DNA of 64,000 bases from Paucibacter sp. B2R-40 (GCF_025717555.1 NZ_JAJIRP010000012.1:17533-81532), one strand, 5' to 3'. Positions 7,001-16,702 are shown, counted from the stretch's first letter. Translations and numbers: made by a program. Notes: generated from the sequence alone by a model not told the origin.

Positions 7001-7711
7001 TCAGGCCTGTTTGTTCGAGCGCCTACGTGCGATCAAGCCCAAGCCAGCCAAGCCGGCTGCCATCAATGCAAAGCCGCTCGGCTCGGGCACGGCACTCACC
7101 GTCAACAAGTCTTGATAAGTGTCATTGCTGAGCTTTGTCAAGGTGTACAGCTGAGGGCCCGAGTAATTGGCCGCAGCACCGAGATAGCTGTTCACCGAGG
7201 CCACAAAAGCCAGATTCTCGGTCGAATCAGGTGCACTGGATGAACTCAAGGAATTGACAAAGAATTGCCCCTTCCCGTAGCCAACATCAAGCGGCGCGCC
7301 GGCCGCTTCATGGGTGATCTCCCAAATAGCGGTCTGGAACGCAGCCTGCTGCGTGCTGTTCAAAGAGTTCGAAAAGCTGGTCGCGAACAGCCCTTGCAAC
7401 AATGCCGCCTGGGTGCCAGAAAAAGAGCCTACGGTATATGTCTTGAAGCCTTGGTCGGCAAAAGCGTGGTCTTGAGCCACTTCAACACAGAAGGCCGCAA
7501 AGCTTGCGCCGGCGGTATTTTCAAATCGCAGTCGGCCTGTTTCATAGTCATCGGTCCCGAGCTGAGCACTTGAGCCTGAAACCTTGTAGCTCGTGCTCAG
7601 CGACACAACGCCTTCGTTTTCGACGAATTTGATATCCAAGCTTGACGCGAAGGAATTGCTCGCTGCCATCAAAATCAGCGAAGCGAGCAGTGTTTTCTTG
7701 GTGGTGATCAT
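7001..7711 (-). CDS. PEP-CTERM protein with TQXA-like (possible thioester) domain
   Basis: Exported, exosortase-sorted surface protein of 236 aa. It has a signal peptide (LLASLILMAASNSFA), a domain with FCVEVAQ (Cys near residue 73) and, further on, AAFQTAIWEITHE (Gln near 126), then VPEPSGFALMAAGLAG and RRRSNKQA at the C-terminus. The Cys and QxAIWE spacing resembles the TQXA/thioester domains of Gram-positive adhesins, in which Cys and Gln form a covalent thioester; that chemistry is unproven here and similar motifs occur in many PEP-CTERM proteins. ATG at 7711 has AAGGA 6 nt upstream. It lies 40 nt downstream of another PEP-CTERM gene on the same strand and is probably co-transcribed with it. 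Confidence 0.82.
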   Translation of the reverse strand: MITTKKTLLASLILMAASNSFASSLDIKFVENEGVVSLSTSYKVSGSSAQLGTDDYETGRLRFENTAGASFAAFCVEVAQDHAFADQGFKTYTVGSFSGTQAALLQGLFATSFSNSLNSTQQAAFQTAIWEITHEAAGAPLDVGYGKGQFFVNSLSSSSAPDSTENLAFVASVNSYLGAAANYSGPQLYTLTKLSNDTYQDLLTVSAVPEPSGFALMAAGLAGLGLIARRRSNKQA

Positions 7712-7751
7712 GTGAATCCTTGAAAAGCTAGAGTTTGGCTTTGCGGGTGAA

Positions 7752-8303
7752 TCAGCGGCCGAGCTTGCGCCGGCGCGCCAATCCCGCCATGGCGGCAAGG
7801 GCCAACAGACTCAGGGCCAGAGTTTGCGGCTCAGGTACCTGGCTATCGGCCTGCACTGCCCCCGAATACGCCCCAAAAGATTTGGAGCGCCGCAGACCTG
7901 TGACTTCCAACTGCCATTCGCCCGCGCTCAAACGAACCGGCGATCTTTCCCACCGTTCGCTCGCCGTACCCTCTTGTTTTGTCCAGTCCACGGCTAGAGT
8001 TTCTGTGAACGCTAGTCGAGTCGACTCATCGGGCGCACCCTGAGCACCCAGCTTGACGAAAGAGACGCCCTTGATATCGAGCATCTGATCTTTGGTCGCA
8101 AGGTAAGCCGTGATCATTTGGTTGCCGTCTACATGCAGCGTCTTGACGATGTCGGAGAAGCCATTTTTCGAACCACTCACTGCTGCATTCCCGAAGGTCC
8201 AGTCCGGAGCCAGCGTCAGCACCGGCCCAGCCAGCGCCGAAGTGGCTCCTGCCAGCAAGGCCAAAGCCAAGGAAATTGCTCCCACCGTTTTATTTGTACG
8301 CAT
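7752..8303 (-). CDS. PEP-CTERM sorting domain protein, otherwise unknown
   Basis: Exported protein of 183 aa with signal peptide (AISLALALLAGATSALA), an unassigned 120-residue beta-rich central part that contains no cysteine, and a C-terminal PEP-CTERM signal VPEPQTLALSLLALAAMAG followed by ARRRK. ATG at 8303 has AAGGG 8 nt upstream; a GTG at 8312 in the same frame is less likely because the Shine-Dalgarno would touch it. It is the first gene of a probable two-gene PEP-CTERM operon. About 80 nt upstream is a motif shared with the other PEP-CTERM genes of the window. Role unknown; FxxF-type FAYSGAVQ tails like this occur in small VPEP proteins. Confidence 0.82.
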   Translation of the reverse strand: MRTNKTVGAISLALALLAGATSALAGPVLTLAPDWTFGNAAVSGSKNGFSDIVKTLHVDGNQMITAYLATKDQMLDIKGVSFVKLGAQGAPDESTRLAFTETLAVDWTKQEGTASERWERSPVRLSAGEWQLEVTGLRRSKSFGAYSGAVQADSQVPEPQTLALSLLALAAMAGLARRRKLGR

Positions 8304-8384
8304 TTCTTTCACCCTTGTTTAGTCCGGACTCGGAAGCCGAAAGCGGCGAGTTCCGTCGCCTTCAAAATCAACCTCAATCTAGGT

Positions 8385-8404
8385 CTGAATGCTAGGGGAA
8401 TGCA
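8385..8404 (-). promoter_or_regulatory. Motif shared by PEP-CTERM promoters
   Basis: On the minus strand TGCATTCCCCTAGCATTCAG, preceded by GGG, aligns with the block at 5409-5430 (GGTGCTTTCCCTAGAATTTC then AG) and, in inverted orientation, with 46447-46463. It is 81 nt upstream of the PEP-CTERM start codon. Binding factor unknown. Confidence 0.5.
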
Positions 8405-8534
8405 CCCATTTAGCCGCCCCCCTGACTGGGTGGCGGCGAGCGGCGAGCGTGCAAAAAGCACGGCAAATGCTGCTCTTTTCGGGACCTCGCCGAGGCCAAA
8501 GGATCGAGTGCGCCAAAAGCTCGCGCCACATAGG

Positions 8535-8575
8535 CAAAAAAGAAGGGCCGCATCCTCGCCGGATGCGGCCCTTCT
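8535..8575 (-). terminator. Intrinsic terminator of secA
   Basis: Perfect 15-bp stem (8541-8555 with 8561-8575, loop of 5) beginning AGAAGGGCCGCATCC; on the minus strand the stem ends in TTCT and runs into a TTTTTT tract. It lies 34 nt after the secA stop codon. Confidence 0.92.
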
Positions 8576-8609
8576 GATGAGATGAATCGATTCAGCTCTG
8601 AACCGACTA

Positions 8610-11354
8610 TCAGGCCAGCTTACCGTGGCAAAGCTTGAACTTCTTGCCGCTGCCGCATGGGCAGGGGTCATTGCGACCGACATGGCCGTACTTGCTTGCA
8701 TCAAAATCGGGCGCAGCGTCTTGCGACACCGAGCCGTCCTCGTTCGGGTGCGTATAAGTAACGTTGCTGACCCGCTCGGCGCGCGCTTCAATTGCTTCGG
8801 CCGCACGGTTGGCTTCTTCTTGGGACTGGATACGCACATTCATCAGCGTGCGCGTCACTTCCATCTTCACCACGTCCAGCAATTGCGAGAACAGCTCGAA
8901 AGCCTCGCGCTTGTATTCCTGCTTGGGGTTTTTCTGCGCGTAGCCGCGCAAATGGATGCCTTGGCGCAGGTAGTCCAGCGAAGCCAGATGCTCGCGCCAA
9001 TGTTGGTCAATGCTTTGCAGCAAGACCATGCGCATGAACGGCGTCAGCTGATCGATGCCGACGCGCTCAACCTTGTCGGCAAACACCGTGTCACCGGTCT
9101 TGACGACCAGGTCCAACACATCCTCATCGGTGACCGAATCACTCTTGTCGACCATCGCCGTCAAAGCGACTTCAAGCTGCCATTCGTCGCGCAGCACGCG
9201 CTCCAGGCCGGGCAGGTCCCACTGCTCTTCGACGCTTTGGGATGGCACAAAAGTGCGCACCACATCGCCCAGCGTGCTGGCACGCAGATTGTCGATTTGC
9301 TCGACCAGGCTCTGCGCCTCCAGAATGTCATTGCGCTGCTGATAGATGACCTTGCGCTGATCGTTCGAGACGTCGTCGTACTCCAGCAACTGCTTGCGAA
9401 CATCGAAGTTGCGTGCCTCGACCTTGCGCTGCGCACTTTCGATCGAGCGGCTGACGATGCCGGCCTCGATCGCCTCGCCTTCGGGCATCTTCAGTCGGTC
9501 CATGATGGCGCGCACGCGGTCACCCGCGAAGATGCGCATCAATTGATCGTCCAGCGACAAATAGAAGCGCGAAGCACCAGGGTCGCCTTGGCGACCGGAG
9601 CGGCCACGTAACTGGTTATCGATACGGCGGCTTTCATGCCGCTCGGTGGCGATGATACGCAAGCCGCCTGCGGCCTTGACTTGCTCGTGCAGGCCGGCCC
9701 ATTCGTCTTTCAAGGTTTGAATTTGCTGTGCCTTGTCGGCCTCGGCAACGCTGGCGTCGGCCTCAATCAGCTTGATCTGGTTCTCGACATTGCCGCCCAG
9801 CACAATGTCGGTGCCACGACCGGCCATATTGGTGGCGATGGTGATCATGCCGGGTCGTCCCGCCTGCGCCACGATCAGCGCCTCTTGCGCATGCTGCTTG
9901 GCGTTGAGCACCTTGTGCGGCAACTTCTCGGCCGTCAGCAGCTTGGAGATGTACTCGGAGTTCTCGATCGAGGTGGTGCCAACCAGAGTCGGCTGACCGC
10001 GCTCATGGCTGTCCTTGATGTCGGCGACGACAGCGTGGAACTTCTCGAACGTAGTCTTGTAAACCAGATCCTGCTCGTCTTTGCGCTTGGTTGGACGGTT
10101 AGGCGGAATCACCACCGTCTCCAGACCGTAGATCTCCTGGAACTCATAGGCCTCGGTATCGGCCGTGCCGGTCATGCCGGACAGCTTGCCGTACATACGG
10201 AAGAAGTTCTGGAAGGTGATCGAGGCCAGCGTCTGGTTCTCGCTCTGAATCGCCACGCCTTCCTTGGCTTCAACGGCCTGATGCAGGCCATCGCTCCAGC
10301 GGCGACCGGTCATCAAGCGGCCGGTAAATTCGTCAACGATGATGACTTCACCGTTTTGCACCACGTAGTGCTGGTCGCGGTGATAGATATGGGTGGCGCG
10401 CAGTGCGGCATACAGATGATGCATCAGCGTGATGTTGCCGGCGTCGTAGAGGCTGGCGCCTTCCACCAAGAGGCCGGCCTCGCTCAGCAAACGTTCGGCG
10501 TTTTCGTGGCCGTCTTCGGTCAGATAAACCTGATGCGACTTCTCATCGACGGTGAAGTCACCCGGCTCGATGACGCCCTCTCCGGTGCGAATATCCAACT
10601 CGCCGATCTGCTTCTTCAGGCCAGGTGCGACCTTGTTGATGGCCAGGTAGACATCGGTCTGGTCGTCGGCTTGGCCGGAGATGATCAGTGGCGTGCGTGC
10701 CTCGTCGATCAGAATCGAATCAACCTCGTCGACGATGGCAAAAGCGAGTGGGCGCTGCACGCGGTCCGAGACCTCGTGCACCATATTGTCACGCAGGTAG
10801 TCAAAGCCATATTCGTTGTTGGTGCCGTAGGTCACGTCAGCGGCGTAAGCGGCCTGCTTCTCTTCGCGCGACATTTGCGCCAAGTTGACACCGACCGTCA
10901 GCCCCAGGAAGTTATAGAGCCGCGCCATCCACTCGGCGTCACGCTTGGCCAGGTAATCATTGACGGTGACCAGGTGCACACCTTTGCCCGTCAAAGCATT
11001 CAGGTAGACGGCCAGGGTACCCATCAGCGTCTTGCCCTCGCCGGTGCCCATTTCGGCCACTTTGCCAGCATTCAACACCATGCCGCCGATCAGCTGCACG
11101 TCGAAGTGGCGCATCTTCAGGGCCCGCTTACCGCCTTCACGCACGACGGCAAAAGCCTCCGGCAGCAAAGAATCCAAGGTCTCGCCCTTGGCAAGACGCT
11201 GCTTGAATTCTTCGGTCTTGGCCTTCAGGGCTGCGTCATCGAGTTGCTCGAATTGCGGCTCCAGCGCATTGATCTGCTGGACGGTGCGGCGGTAGCCTTT
11301 AAGCAAGCGCTCATTACGGCTACCGAAAATCTGGGTGAGAAGCTTGGGCAACAT
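8610..11354 (-). CDS. secA: Preprotein translocase subunit SecA
   Basis: ATPase motor that drives unfolded preproteins through SecYEG. The 914-aa product starts [19 protein letters not shown], the usual SecA N-terminus. Walker A is GTGEGKT at 103-109, the DEAD-type Walker B is [17 protein letters not shown], and motif III/VI regions ([28 protein letters not shown]) are present. The C-terminal zinc-binding SecB/ribosome-contact tail has C898, C900, C909 and H910. The reading frame stays open for 85 codons upstream, but those residues have no SecA homology and are Arg/Cys-rich, so the ATG at 11354 is used. A strong terminator follows. Divergent from a DciA-like gene, an arrangement common in Burkholderiales. 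Confidence 0.97.
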   Translation of the reverse strand: MLPKLLTQIFGSRNERLLKGYRRTVQQINALEPQFEQLDDAALKAKTEEFKQRLAKGETLDSLLPEAFAVVREGGKRALKMRHFDVQLIGGMVLNAGKVAEMGTGEGKTLMGTLAVYLNALTGKGVHLVTVNDYLAKRDAEWMARLYNFLGLTVGVNLAQMSREEKQAAYAADVTYGTNNEYGFDYLRDNMVHEVSDRVQRPLAFAIVDEVDSILIDEARTPLIISGQADDQTDVYLAINKVAPGLKKQIGELDIRTGEGVIEPGDFTVDEKSHQVYLTEDGHENAERLLSEAGLLVEGASLYDAGNITLMHHLYAALRATHIYHRDQHYVVQNGEVIIVDEFTGRLMTGRRWSDGLHQAVEAKEGVAIQSENQTLASITFQNFFRMYGKLSGMTGTADTEAYEFQEIYGLETVVIPPNRPTKRKDEQDLVYKTTFEKFHAVVADIKDSHERGQPTLVGTTSIENSEYISKLLTAEKLPHKVLNAKQHAQEALIVAQAGRPGMITIATNMAGRGTDIVLGGNVENQIKLIEADASVAEADKAQQIQTLKDEWAGLHEQVKAAGGLRIIATERHESRRIDNQLRGRSGRQGDPGASRFYLSLDDQLMRIFAGDRVRAIMDRLKMPEGEAIEAGIVSRSIESAQRKVEARNFDVRKQLLEYDDVSNDQRKVIYQQRNDILEAQSLVEQIDNLRASTLGDVVRTFVPSQSVEEQWDLPGLERVLRDEWQLEVALTAMVDKSDSVTDEDVLDLVVKTGDTVFADKVERVGIDQLTPFMRMVLLQSIDQHWREHLASLDYLRQGIHLRGYAQKNPKQEYKREAFELFSQLLDVVKMEVTRTLMNVRIQSQEEANRAAEAIEARAERVSNVTYTHPNEDGSVSQDAAPDFDASKYGHVGRNDPCPCGSGKKFKLCHGKLA

Positions 11355-11620
11355 GCAGCGTGGTGATTGAATCGTAAGTTCTAGGAACAGCATGGCTGCT
11401 CCCTGGGGTAGGCGGTCGCTGTCGGCAAGCAAATCCTCTTGCTTGCCCAGAGCTAGGCCCCTGAATTCTTCTTGATGCTTGGCCCATATGAGGCGCTCTC
11501 GGCGCACTGCAATAGGACAACACCTGTGCTGCTCAACACTAGCCAGCGCAAGGGTCCGGCAGTTTAGCATCTGAGTGAAGACAGTCCTTGGGGGCCGGGC
11601 CTGCGGCATACACTGGGCGG

Positions 11621-11959
11621 ATGCGCGCGCCTTTTAGTCCCCGATCGAAATTCCGCAATGGCCAGCAAGTGCCAGAACCAATGGCGATCGCAAGTGCCAT
11701 ACAGCAGCATGAGGGCTTGGCCCGATTGAGCTTGCTGATGCGGGAATCAAATCGGCGCATGGATCTGATTAAACATTGCCTGCCGGGCGCTTTGATCAGG
11801 TTTGTGCGCCCCGGGCCAGTCGATGAGGATGGCTGGACCTTGCTGGCCGCCAACGCCGCTGTCGCCGCCAAACTGCGCCACCTGCAACCTCGACTGCAAG
11901 AGCTACTTGATGAAGCTGGACTGCAGCCGGCCAAGGTTCGGGTGAAGGTGCAGAAGTAG
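11621..11959 (+). CDS. DUF721 (DciA-like) protein
   Basis: The 112-aa product has the short DUF721 domain of DciA-type proteins, which load the replicative helicase DnaB in bacteria lacking DnaC. Visible conserved parts are [20 protein letters not shown] and [23 protein letters not shown]. Identification rests on this pattern and on the gene's position divergent to secA, where Burkholderiales keep a DUF721 gene. ATG at 11621 is preferred to an upstream start at 11588 because the extra residues are unlike the family. Whether this short form is the functional helicase operator in this organism is an inference. The 266 bp between it and secA hold both promoters. Confidence 0.7.
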   Translation: MRAPFSPRSKFRNGQQVPEPMAIASAIQQHEGLARLSLLMRESNRRMDLIKHCLPGALIRFVRPGPVDEDGWTLLAANAAVAAKLRHLQPRLQELLDEAGLQPAKVRVKVQK

Positions 11960-12132
11960 ACCAGTTCGGCTGATCGGCTTAGGTACCGTCAGGGTGCGAC
12001 TCTTGCTGGCACTCTCTTGCTGGCACGCTCTTGCGAGCACATCAGGCATTTCGTTGAAGTTCGACAGGCATCCGCGCCGCCGCAGCCATACCCCAAGCCT
12101 TGTTCAGACTCGCAGAGCAAATTTCTTCGGGC

Positions 12133-12165
12133 AAAAAAATACCGCCTAAAAAAGCGGTATTTTCA
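12133..12165 (-). terminator. Terminator of the tRNA-Thr transcript
   Basis: Stem AATACCGC/GCGGTATT with an 8-nt loop, followed on the minus strand by a T tract (12139-12133). It starts 9 nt beyond the tRNA 3' end. Confidence 0.88.
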
Positions 12166-12169
12166 ACTT

Positions 12170-12245
12170 TGGTGCCGGCTATCGGATTCGAACTGATGAC
12201 CTACCGCTTACAAGGCGGTTGCTCTACCAACTGAGCTAAGCCGGC
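12170..12245 (-). tRNA. tRNA-Thr, anticodon UGU
   Basis: 76-nt cloverleaf on the minus strand: acceptor stem GCCGGC pairs with GCCGGC, D-arm TAGCTCAGTTGGTAGAGC, anticodon arm ACCGC-CTTGTAA-GCGGT, T-arm with GTTCGAATC, and an encoded CCA end (12172-12170). Anticodon TGT is at 12212-12210. The overall sequence resembles E. coli thrU. It stands alone, followed at once by a terminator. Confidence 0.97.
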
Positions 12246-12285
12246 GAAAGACCAAGAGTATAGCCTGTATTTTTCAGGCTGTAAA

Positions 12286-12885
12286 CTATTTTATGCGCTT
12301 CAATGAAGGCCGGCCCGAATTTGGTGGCGGCAATTCGGGGCCGTCGTCGCCCACCGGGACCTCGGCTGCGCTTGCGGGGGCCAACACAGGCTTGGCGTCA
12401 ACCGACTCTGACTCACCGCCCTGGTTCAACTTCACTGAACGTAAAGGCACTGCAGCGAGACGCTCCGGCGCCGCCAGCTCCTGCTCAGGCGAGCTCGCTG
12501 AAACGGGCGAGACAGCTGCCACGGCCGGACCCATCGCAGTTTGCGTATCGGGCGCTGGGAAAGCCATGCCTTGCCCGTTTTCACGCGCATAAATAGCCAC
12601 CACATGGTCAATGGGCACAATGATTTCGCGCGCCGTGCCGCCAAACCTGGCTTTGAACTGAATGAACTCGTTGCCTAATTCGAGACTGCTGGTGGCGTCG
12701 AAACCGACGTTGAGGACAATCTCGTTATTGCTGACGTATTCCATCGGCACCTGCACGAACTTGTCGACATGGACCGCGATATAGGGCGTGAAGCCGTTAT
12801 CGGTGCACCAGTCGTGCAAGGCTCGGATCAGGTAAGGACGGGTTGACGCACTGCCCGGCCCGCCGTTCTCACTGCTTTGTTCCAT
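12286..12885 (-). CDS. sspB: ClpXP protease specificity-enhancing factor SspB
   Basis: Adaptor that binds ssrA-tagged proteins and delivers them to ClpXP. The 199-aa product contains the SspB fold: RPYLIRALHDWCTDNGFTPY near residue 16, VPMEYVSNNEIVLNVG near 47, and ARFGGTAREIIVPIDHVVAIYARENGQGM near 80. A long Ala/Pro/Glu-rich linker (about 112-190) ends in RPSLKRIK, the expected ClpX-docking tail. sspA lies 14 nt upstream on the same strand, the classic sspAB order. It is a little longer than E. coli SspB because of the linker. Confidence 0.95.
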   Translation of the reverse strand: MEQSSENGGPGSASTRPYLIRALHDWCTDNGFTPYIAVHVDKFVQVPMEYVSNNEIVLNVGFDATSSLELGNEFIQFKARFGGTAREIIVPIDHVVAIYARENGQGMAFPAPDTQTAMGPAVAAVSPVSASSPEQELAAPERLAAVPLRSVKLNQGGESESVDAKPVLAPASAAEVPVGDDGPELPPPNSGRPSLKRIK

Positions 12886-12899
12886 ATGCAGATCGCCAA

Positions 12900-13517
12900 T
12901 TACTTGCGCATGACCTTTTCGGACGGCGTCAACGCCTCGATATAGGCCGGGCGCGAGAAAATCCGCTCGGCATATTTCAGCAGCGGCAGCGCATTCTTCG
13001 ACATATCGATGCCGTAGTAATCAAGGCGCCACAGCAATGGGGCAATGGCCACATCCAGCATGGAGAAATCGTCACCGAGCATGTACTTGTTCTTCAAGAA
13101 GATCGGCGCCAACTGAGTCAGGCGATCGCGGATTTGCGAGCGAGCCTTTTCCAGCTGCTTGTCGGCCGCCTTGGCGGTCTGGCTGCGACCTTCCAGCACA
13201 TTGACATGCGCAAACAGTTCCTTCTCGAAATTGAGCAGGAACAGGCGCACGCGAGCGCGCGCGACCGGATCGCCGGGCATCAGTTGTGGATGCGGGAAGC
13301 GCTCATCGATGTACTCGTTGATGATGTGCGACTCGTACAGGATCAAGTCGCGCTCAACCAGGATAGGCACTTCGTTGTACGGGTTCATCAGGGCGATGTC
13401 TTCGGGCTTGGCGAACAAGTCCACATCGCGGATTTCAAAGTCCATACCCTTTTCGAACAGCACGAAGCGGCAGCGATGCGAGTAAGGGCAGGTGGTTCCA
13501 GAATAAAGCACCATCAT
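12900..13517 (-). CDS. sspA: Stringent starvation protein A (GST fold)
   Basis: RNA-polymerase-associated protein with a glutathione-S-transferase fold, linked to stress survival in other proteobacteria. The 205-aa product begins MMVLYSGTTCPYSHRCRFVL, keeping the thioredoxin-like N-terminal domain with the CPYSHR segment typical of SspA in place of a GST active site, then NPYNEVPILVERDLILYES and INEYIDERFPHPQLMP, followed by an all-helical C-terminal domain. It is followed by sspB. A terminator separates it from the upstream petC, so the sspAB pair probably has its own promoter in the 137-bp gap. Confidence 0.94.
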   Translation of the reverse strand: MMVLYSGTTCPYSHRCRFVLFEKGMDFEIRDVDLFAKPEDIALMNPYNEVPILVERDLILYESHIINEYIDERFPHPQLMPGDPVARARVRLFLLNFEKELFAHVNVLEGRSQTAKAADKQLEKARSQIRDRLTQLAPIFLKNKYMLGDDFSMLDVAIAPLLWRLDYYGIDMSKNALPLLKYAERIFSRPAYIEALTPSEKVMRK

Positions 13518-13577
13518 GGCGGCAGGCTCCCAAAGAGTGAGGTGAAAAGGGTTGCGGACTTAACTGATCGAATCCGC

Positions 13578-13622
13578 ACAAAATGCAAACGCAGTGGGAG
13601 CTTTCGCAAGCATCCCACTGCG
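13578..13622 (-). terminator. Terminator of the bc1 operon
   Basis: On the minus strand a long stem GCAGTGGGATGCTT/AAGCTCCCACTGC with one bulge and a GCGA loop is followed by GTTTGCATTTTGTG. It lies 33 nt after the petC stop. Confidence 0.78.
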
Positions 13623-13654
13623 CTTTCGGCCGGGCAAAGCCCAGGCCTGATCGA

Positions 13655-14425
13655 CTACTTCACGTCTTTCCAATACGACGCATTCAGGCGCCATGCAAAG
13701 ACGGTGAACACCAGCAGGAACAACAGCACCATCACGCCAAGGCGGAAACGCTGCGCCTGCGCCGGCTCACCCATCCACTGCAGATAGGCCACCAAGTCTG
13801 CCACGGCATTGTCATATTGGGCGGGCGTCAAGCTACCCGGCGTCAGTTGCTCGTAGCCCTTGAAGACGTGGATCTTCTTGGCGTGGTCATGCGGGTCGGA
13901 CTCCTCGGCAAAATTGGCGCCACGTGTTCCCTGCAGTTCCCACAAGACATGCGGCATCGCCACACTTGGGAAGGCCAAGTTGTTCCAGCCGGTGGCCTTG
14001 GTGTCATCAGCGTAGTAGCTGCGCAGATAGGTGTACAGGTAGTCAGCACCAGAGCCCTTGGCGCCATCGGCTCGCGAGCGTGCAATGACAGTCAAATCCG
14101 GCGGCGCAGCGCCAAACCATTCTTTGGCCTGGCGCGGATCCATCGCAACCTTCATCGTGTCGCCCACCTTGTCGGTGGCGAACATCAGGTTGTTCTTGAT
14201 CTGCAACTCGGTCAATCCAAGGTCACGCATGCGGTTGTAGCGCATGAACGCAGCGGAATGGCAGTTCAGGCAATAGTTGACGAACAGCTTCGCGCCATTC
14301 TGCAGCGCTGCCATGTCCTGCATCTTCTCTTTCGGGAACTTGTCCCATTCGATGCCGCCCGCATTGGCAAAGGCGCCGGACACCAAGCCAAAACAAGTCA
14401 GCAAAGTCGCGATGAGTTTTTTCAT
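13655..14425 (-). CDS. petC: Cytochrome c1 of the bc1 complex
   Basis: Haem-c subunit that passes electrons from the Rieske cluster to soluble cytochrome c. The 256-aa product has a signal peptide (LIATLLTCFGLVSGAFA), a haem-binding CLNCH motif at C52-C55-H56, a probable methionine ligand in VAMPHVLWEL, and a single C-terminal membrane anchor (LGVMVLLFLLVFTVFAW) ending KDVK on the cytoplasmic side. It is the last gene of petA-petB-petC with 17 nt to petB. A hairpin terminator follows. Confidence 0.96.
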   Translation of the reverse strand: MKKLIATLLTCFGLVSGAFANAGGIEWDKFPKEKMQDMAALQNGAKLFVNYCLNCHSAAFMRYNRMRDLGLTELQIKNNLMFATDKVGDTMKVAMDPRQAKEWFGAAPPDLTVIARSRADGAKGSGADYLYTYLRSYYADDTKATGWNNLAFPSVAMPHVLWELQGTRGANFAEESDPHDHAKKIHVFKGYEQLTPGSLTPAQYDNAVADLVAYLQWMGEPAQAQRFRLGVMVLLFLLVFTVFAWRLNASYWKDVK

Positions 14426-14442
14426 TCTTTGTACTCCGAGGC

Positions 14443-15852
14443 TCAGTGGGCGTGGAAGGTCACACGATCAGGCACAGCCTTAGGCGTGCCCAATTTGCTC
14501 CACCAAGGCATCAACAAGAAGAAGCCAAAGTAGTACAAAGTGCCGATCTGCGCCACCAGCGTGCCCGCATCGGTAGGCGGCTGAATGCCCAGATAACCCA
14601 ACACCAAGAAGAACACGACGAACACGGCGTACACATACTTGTGCCAGTCAGGACGATAACGGATCGATTTGACCGGGCTGTGATCCAGCCAAGGCAAGAC
14701 GAACAGAATCACGACCGCGCCACCCATCACCACCACACCCCAGAACTTGGCGTCGAACGTCTTCAGCAGCGCGGCTGCCACCAAGGCAGCAACCAAGACC
14801 ACCACTTTGGCCTTGCCAGAGAAACTACCCTTCAAGACCGCCAAGATCGCCGACAGGCCAATGATGCCGACCAGTACATTGATCAGCGTGTCATTGGTGG
14901 CACGCAACATCGAGTAAAAAGGCGTGAAATACCAGACCGGTGCAATGTGAGCCGGGGTCTTCAATGGATCAGCCGGGATGAAGTTGTTGTACTCGAGGAA
15001 GTAACCACCCATTTCAGGGGCAAAGAAAATGATCGCCGTAAACACCATCAAGAACAGGCTCAGGGCATAGATGTCATGCACGCTGTAATAAGGGTGGAAC
15101 GGGATGCCGTCGAGCGGATGACCGTTGGCGTCCTTGGGCGCTTTGGGGCCCTTGATCTCGACGCCGTCCGGATTGTTCGAGCCGACTTCGTGCAGCGCAA
15201 TGATGTGCGCAACCACCAAGCCCAGCAACACCAGCGGCACGGCAATCACGTGGAAGGCGAAGAAGCGATTCAGCGTCGCGTCACCCACCACAAAGTCACC
15301 GCGAATCAGCAAAGCCAGATCCGGGCCGATGAAAGGCACGGCCGCGAACAAGTTCACGATCACCTGCGCGCCCCAGTAGGACATCTGGCCCCAGGGCAGC
15401 AAATAGCCCATGAAGGCCTCGGCCATCAAACACAAGAAGATGCCGCAACCGAAGATCCACACCAGCTCGCGCGGCTTGCGGTAGGAGCCGTAAATCAGGC
15501 CCCGGTACATATGCAAGTAGACGATGATGAAAAACGCCGACGCGCCGGTTGAGTGCATATAGCGGATCAACCAGCCCCAGGGCACATCACGCATGATGTA
15601 CTCAACCGACGCGAACGCCAGCGCCGCATCGGGCTTGTAATGCATCACCAGGAAAATACCTGAGACGATTTGAATCACCAGCACCACCAGGGCCAGCGAG
15701 CCGAAGATGTACCACCAGTTGAAGTTTTTCGGAGCGTAATACTCCGACAAATGCTCTTTATAAAGCTTGCTCGCCGGGAAACGGTTATCCACCCAAGTCA
15801 GGAGCTGCTCACCCATCGGTGCGCCTGCAGGAGCTTCTTTGAATTCAGCCAT
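14443..15852 (-). CDS. petB: Cytochrome b of the bc1 complex
   Basis: Quinol-oxidising, di-haem membrane subunit. The 469-aa product has haem ligand pairs H100/H114 and H201/H215 in helices B and D and eight or more membrane segments. The Qo-site motif is PVWY at 305-308 rather than the textbook PEWY; PVWY is, to my knowledge, the usual form in beta- and gammaproteobacteria. It is a fused single-chain cytochrome b (not split b6/subunit IV). The gene lies between petA (32 nt) and petC (17 nt). Confidence 0.97.
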   Translation of the reverse strand: MAEFKEAPAGAPMGEQLLTWVDNRFPASKLYKEHLSEYYAPKNFNWWYIFGSLALVVLVIQIVSGIFLVMHYKPDAALAFASVEYIMRDVPWGWLIRYMHSTGASAFFIIVYLHMYRGLIYGSYRKPRELVWIFGCGIFLCLMAEAFMGYLLPWGQMSYWGAQVIVNLFAAVPFIGPDLALLIRGDFVVGDATLNRFFAFHVIAVPLVLLGLVVAHIIALHEVGSNNPDGVEIKGPKAPKDANGHPLDGIPFHPYYSVHDIYALSLFLMVFTAIIFFAPEMGGYFLEYNNFIPADPLKTPAHIAPVWYFTPFYSMLRATNDTLINVLVGIIGLSAILAVLKGSFSGKAKVVVLVAALVAAALLKTFDAKFWGVVVMGGAVVILFVLPWLDHSPVKSIRYRPDWHKYVYAVFVVFFLVLGYLGIQPPTDAGTLVAQIGTLYYFGFFLLMPWWSKLGTPKAVPDRVTFHAH

Positions 15853-15884
15853 GTTGACCTCTGTCCTTTAGCCTAATGCGGCGA

Positions 15885-16481
15885 TTAAGCCGGCTTGTCT
15901 TCACCAATGATGATCTTGGTGTCGGACAGGTACATATGGGGAGGCACTTCGAGGTTATCGGGCGCCGGCTTGTTCTTGAATACGCGGCCCGCCAAGTCAA
16001 AGGTCGAACCATGGCAAGGGCACAAAAAGCCGCCGCGCCAGTCATCCGGCAGCGAAGGCTGAGGGCCGGCCGTGAACTTCTCGCTGGGCGAACAACCCAA
16101 GTGCGAGCAAATACCGACCGCCACCATGAACTCGGGCTTGATCGACCGAGCCTCGTTTCTGGCGTACTCCGGCGTAGGGAACGCCGTTCGCTTGGACATA
16201 GGATCTGCCAATTCGGCGTCATGGCCACTCAAGGCAGCCACCTGTTCGGGCGTGCGACGCACGATCCAAACAGGCTTGCCGCGCCACTCGACGGTCAATT
16301 TCTCGCCCGGCTTGATGGCGCTGATATCAACTTCCACCGCAGCTCCGGCGGCCTTGGCGCGCTCGGACGGGGCGAAAGAACTAACGAAAGGTACGGCGAC
16401 GGCTACACCGCCAACGGCACCGGCGCAACTGGTGGCTATTAGCCAAGTACGCTTACCGTGGTCCACTTGCTGGTCACTCAT
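15885..16481 (-). CDS. petA: Rieske iron-sulfur subunit of the bc1 complex
   Basis: [2Fe-2S] subunit that takes one electron from ubiquinol. The 198-aa product has an N-terminal twin-arginine-like anchor region (GKRTWLIATSCAGAVGG) and the cluster motifs CSHLGC (C125, H127, C130) and CPCHGS (C154, C156, H157). ATG at 16481 has GAGGA about 6 nt upstream, which decides it over the ATG codons at 16487 and 16505. First gene of petABC; its promoter must lie in the 220-bp gap shared with divergent mscL. The single-Arg Tat-like motif matches bc1 Rieske proteins, which need the Tat pathway encoded further along in this window. Confidence 0.96.
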   Translation of the reverse strand: MSDQQVDHGKRTWLIATSCAGAVGGVAVAVPFVSSFAPSERAKAAGAAVEVDISAIKPGEKLTVEWRGKPVWIVRRTPEQVAALSGHDAELADPMSKRTAFPTPEYARNEARSIKPEFMVAVGICSHLGCSPSEKFTAGPQPSLPDDWRGGFLCPCHGSTFDLAGRVFKNKPAPDNLEVPPHMYLSDTKIIIGEDKPA

Positions 16482-16702
16482 GGGCATCCTCAAACGAGAC
16501 TTCACTTCTGATCGGGGTCAACCCGAGATTCTAACGGACGGCATCGCCTATTGGCGGCACCATCCTTAAGCCGATGTATTTTCACACGACAATAGCGGCG
16601 TTTTTACGCCAAAGTGAGCACCCGTCACCCGCAGGCGACAAGCTGCTGACTCGGTGCTCAATTTAATGCAAACCCGCCCTCGTGGCGTCATTGGAGCGAT
16701 TT

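Noticed and set aside
9636-11366. 576-codon open frame antisense to secA
   Set aside because: It is exactly opposite conserved SecA coding sequence and has His/Gln/Val-rich random composition; it is a high-GC shadow.
11355-11609. 85-codon N-terminal extension of secA
   Set aside because: Residues are Arg/Cys/Gln-rich without homology; the canonical SecA start lies at 11354. A SecM-like leader peptide was considered but no arrest motif is seen.
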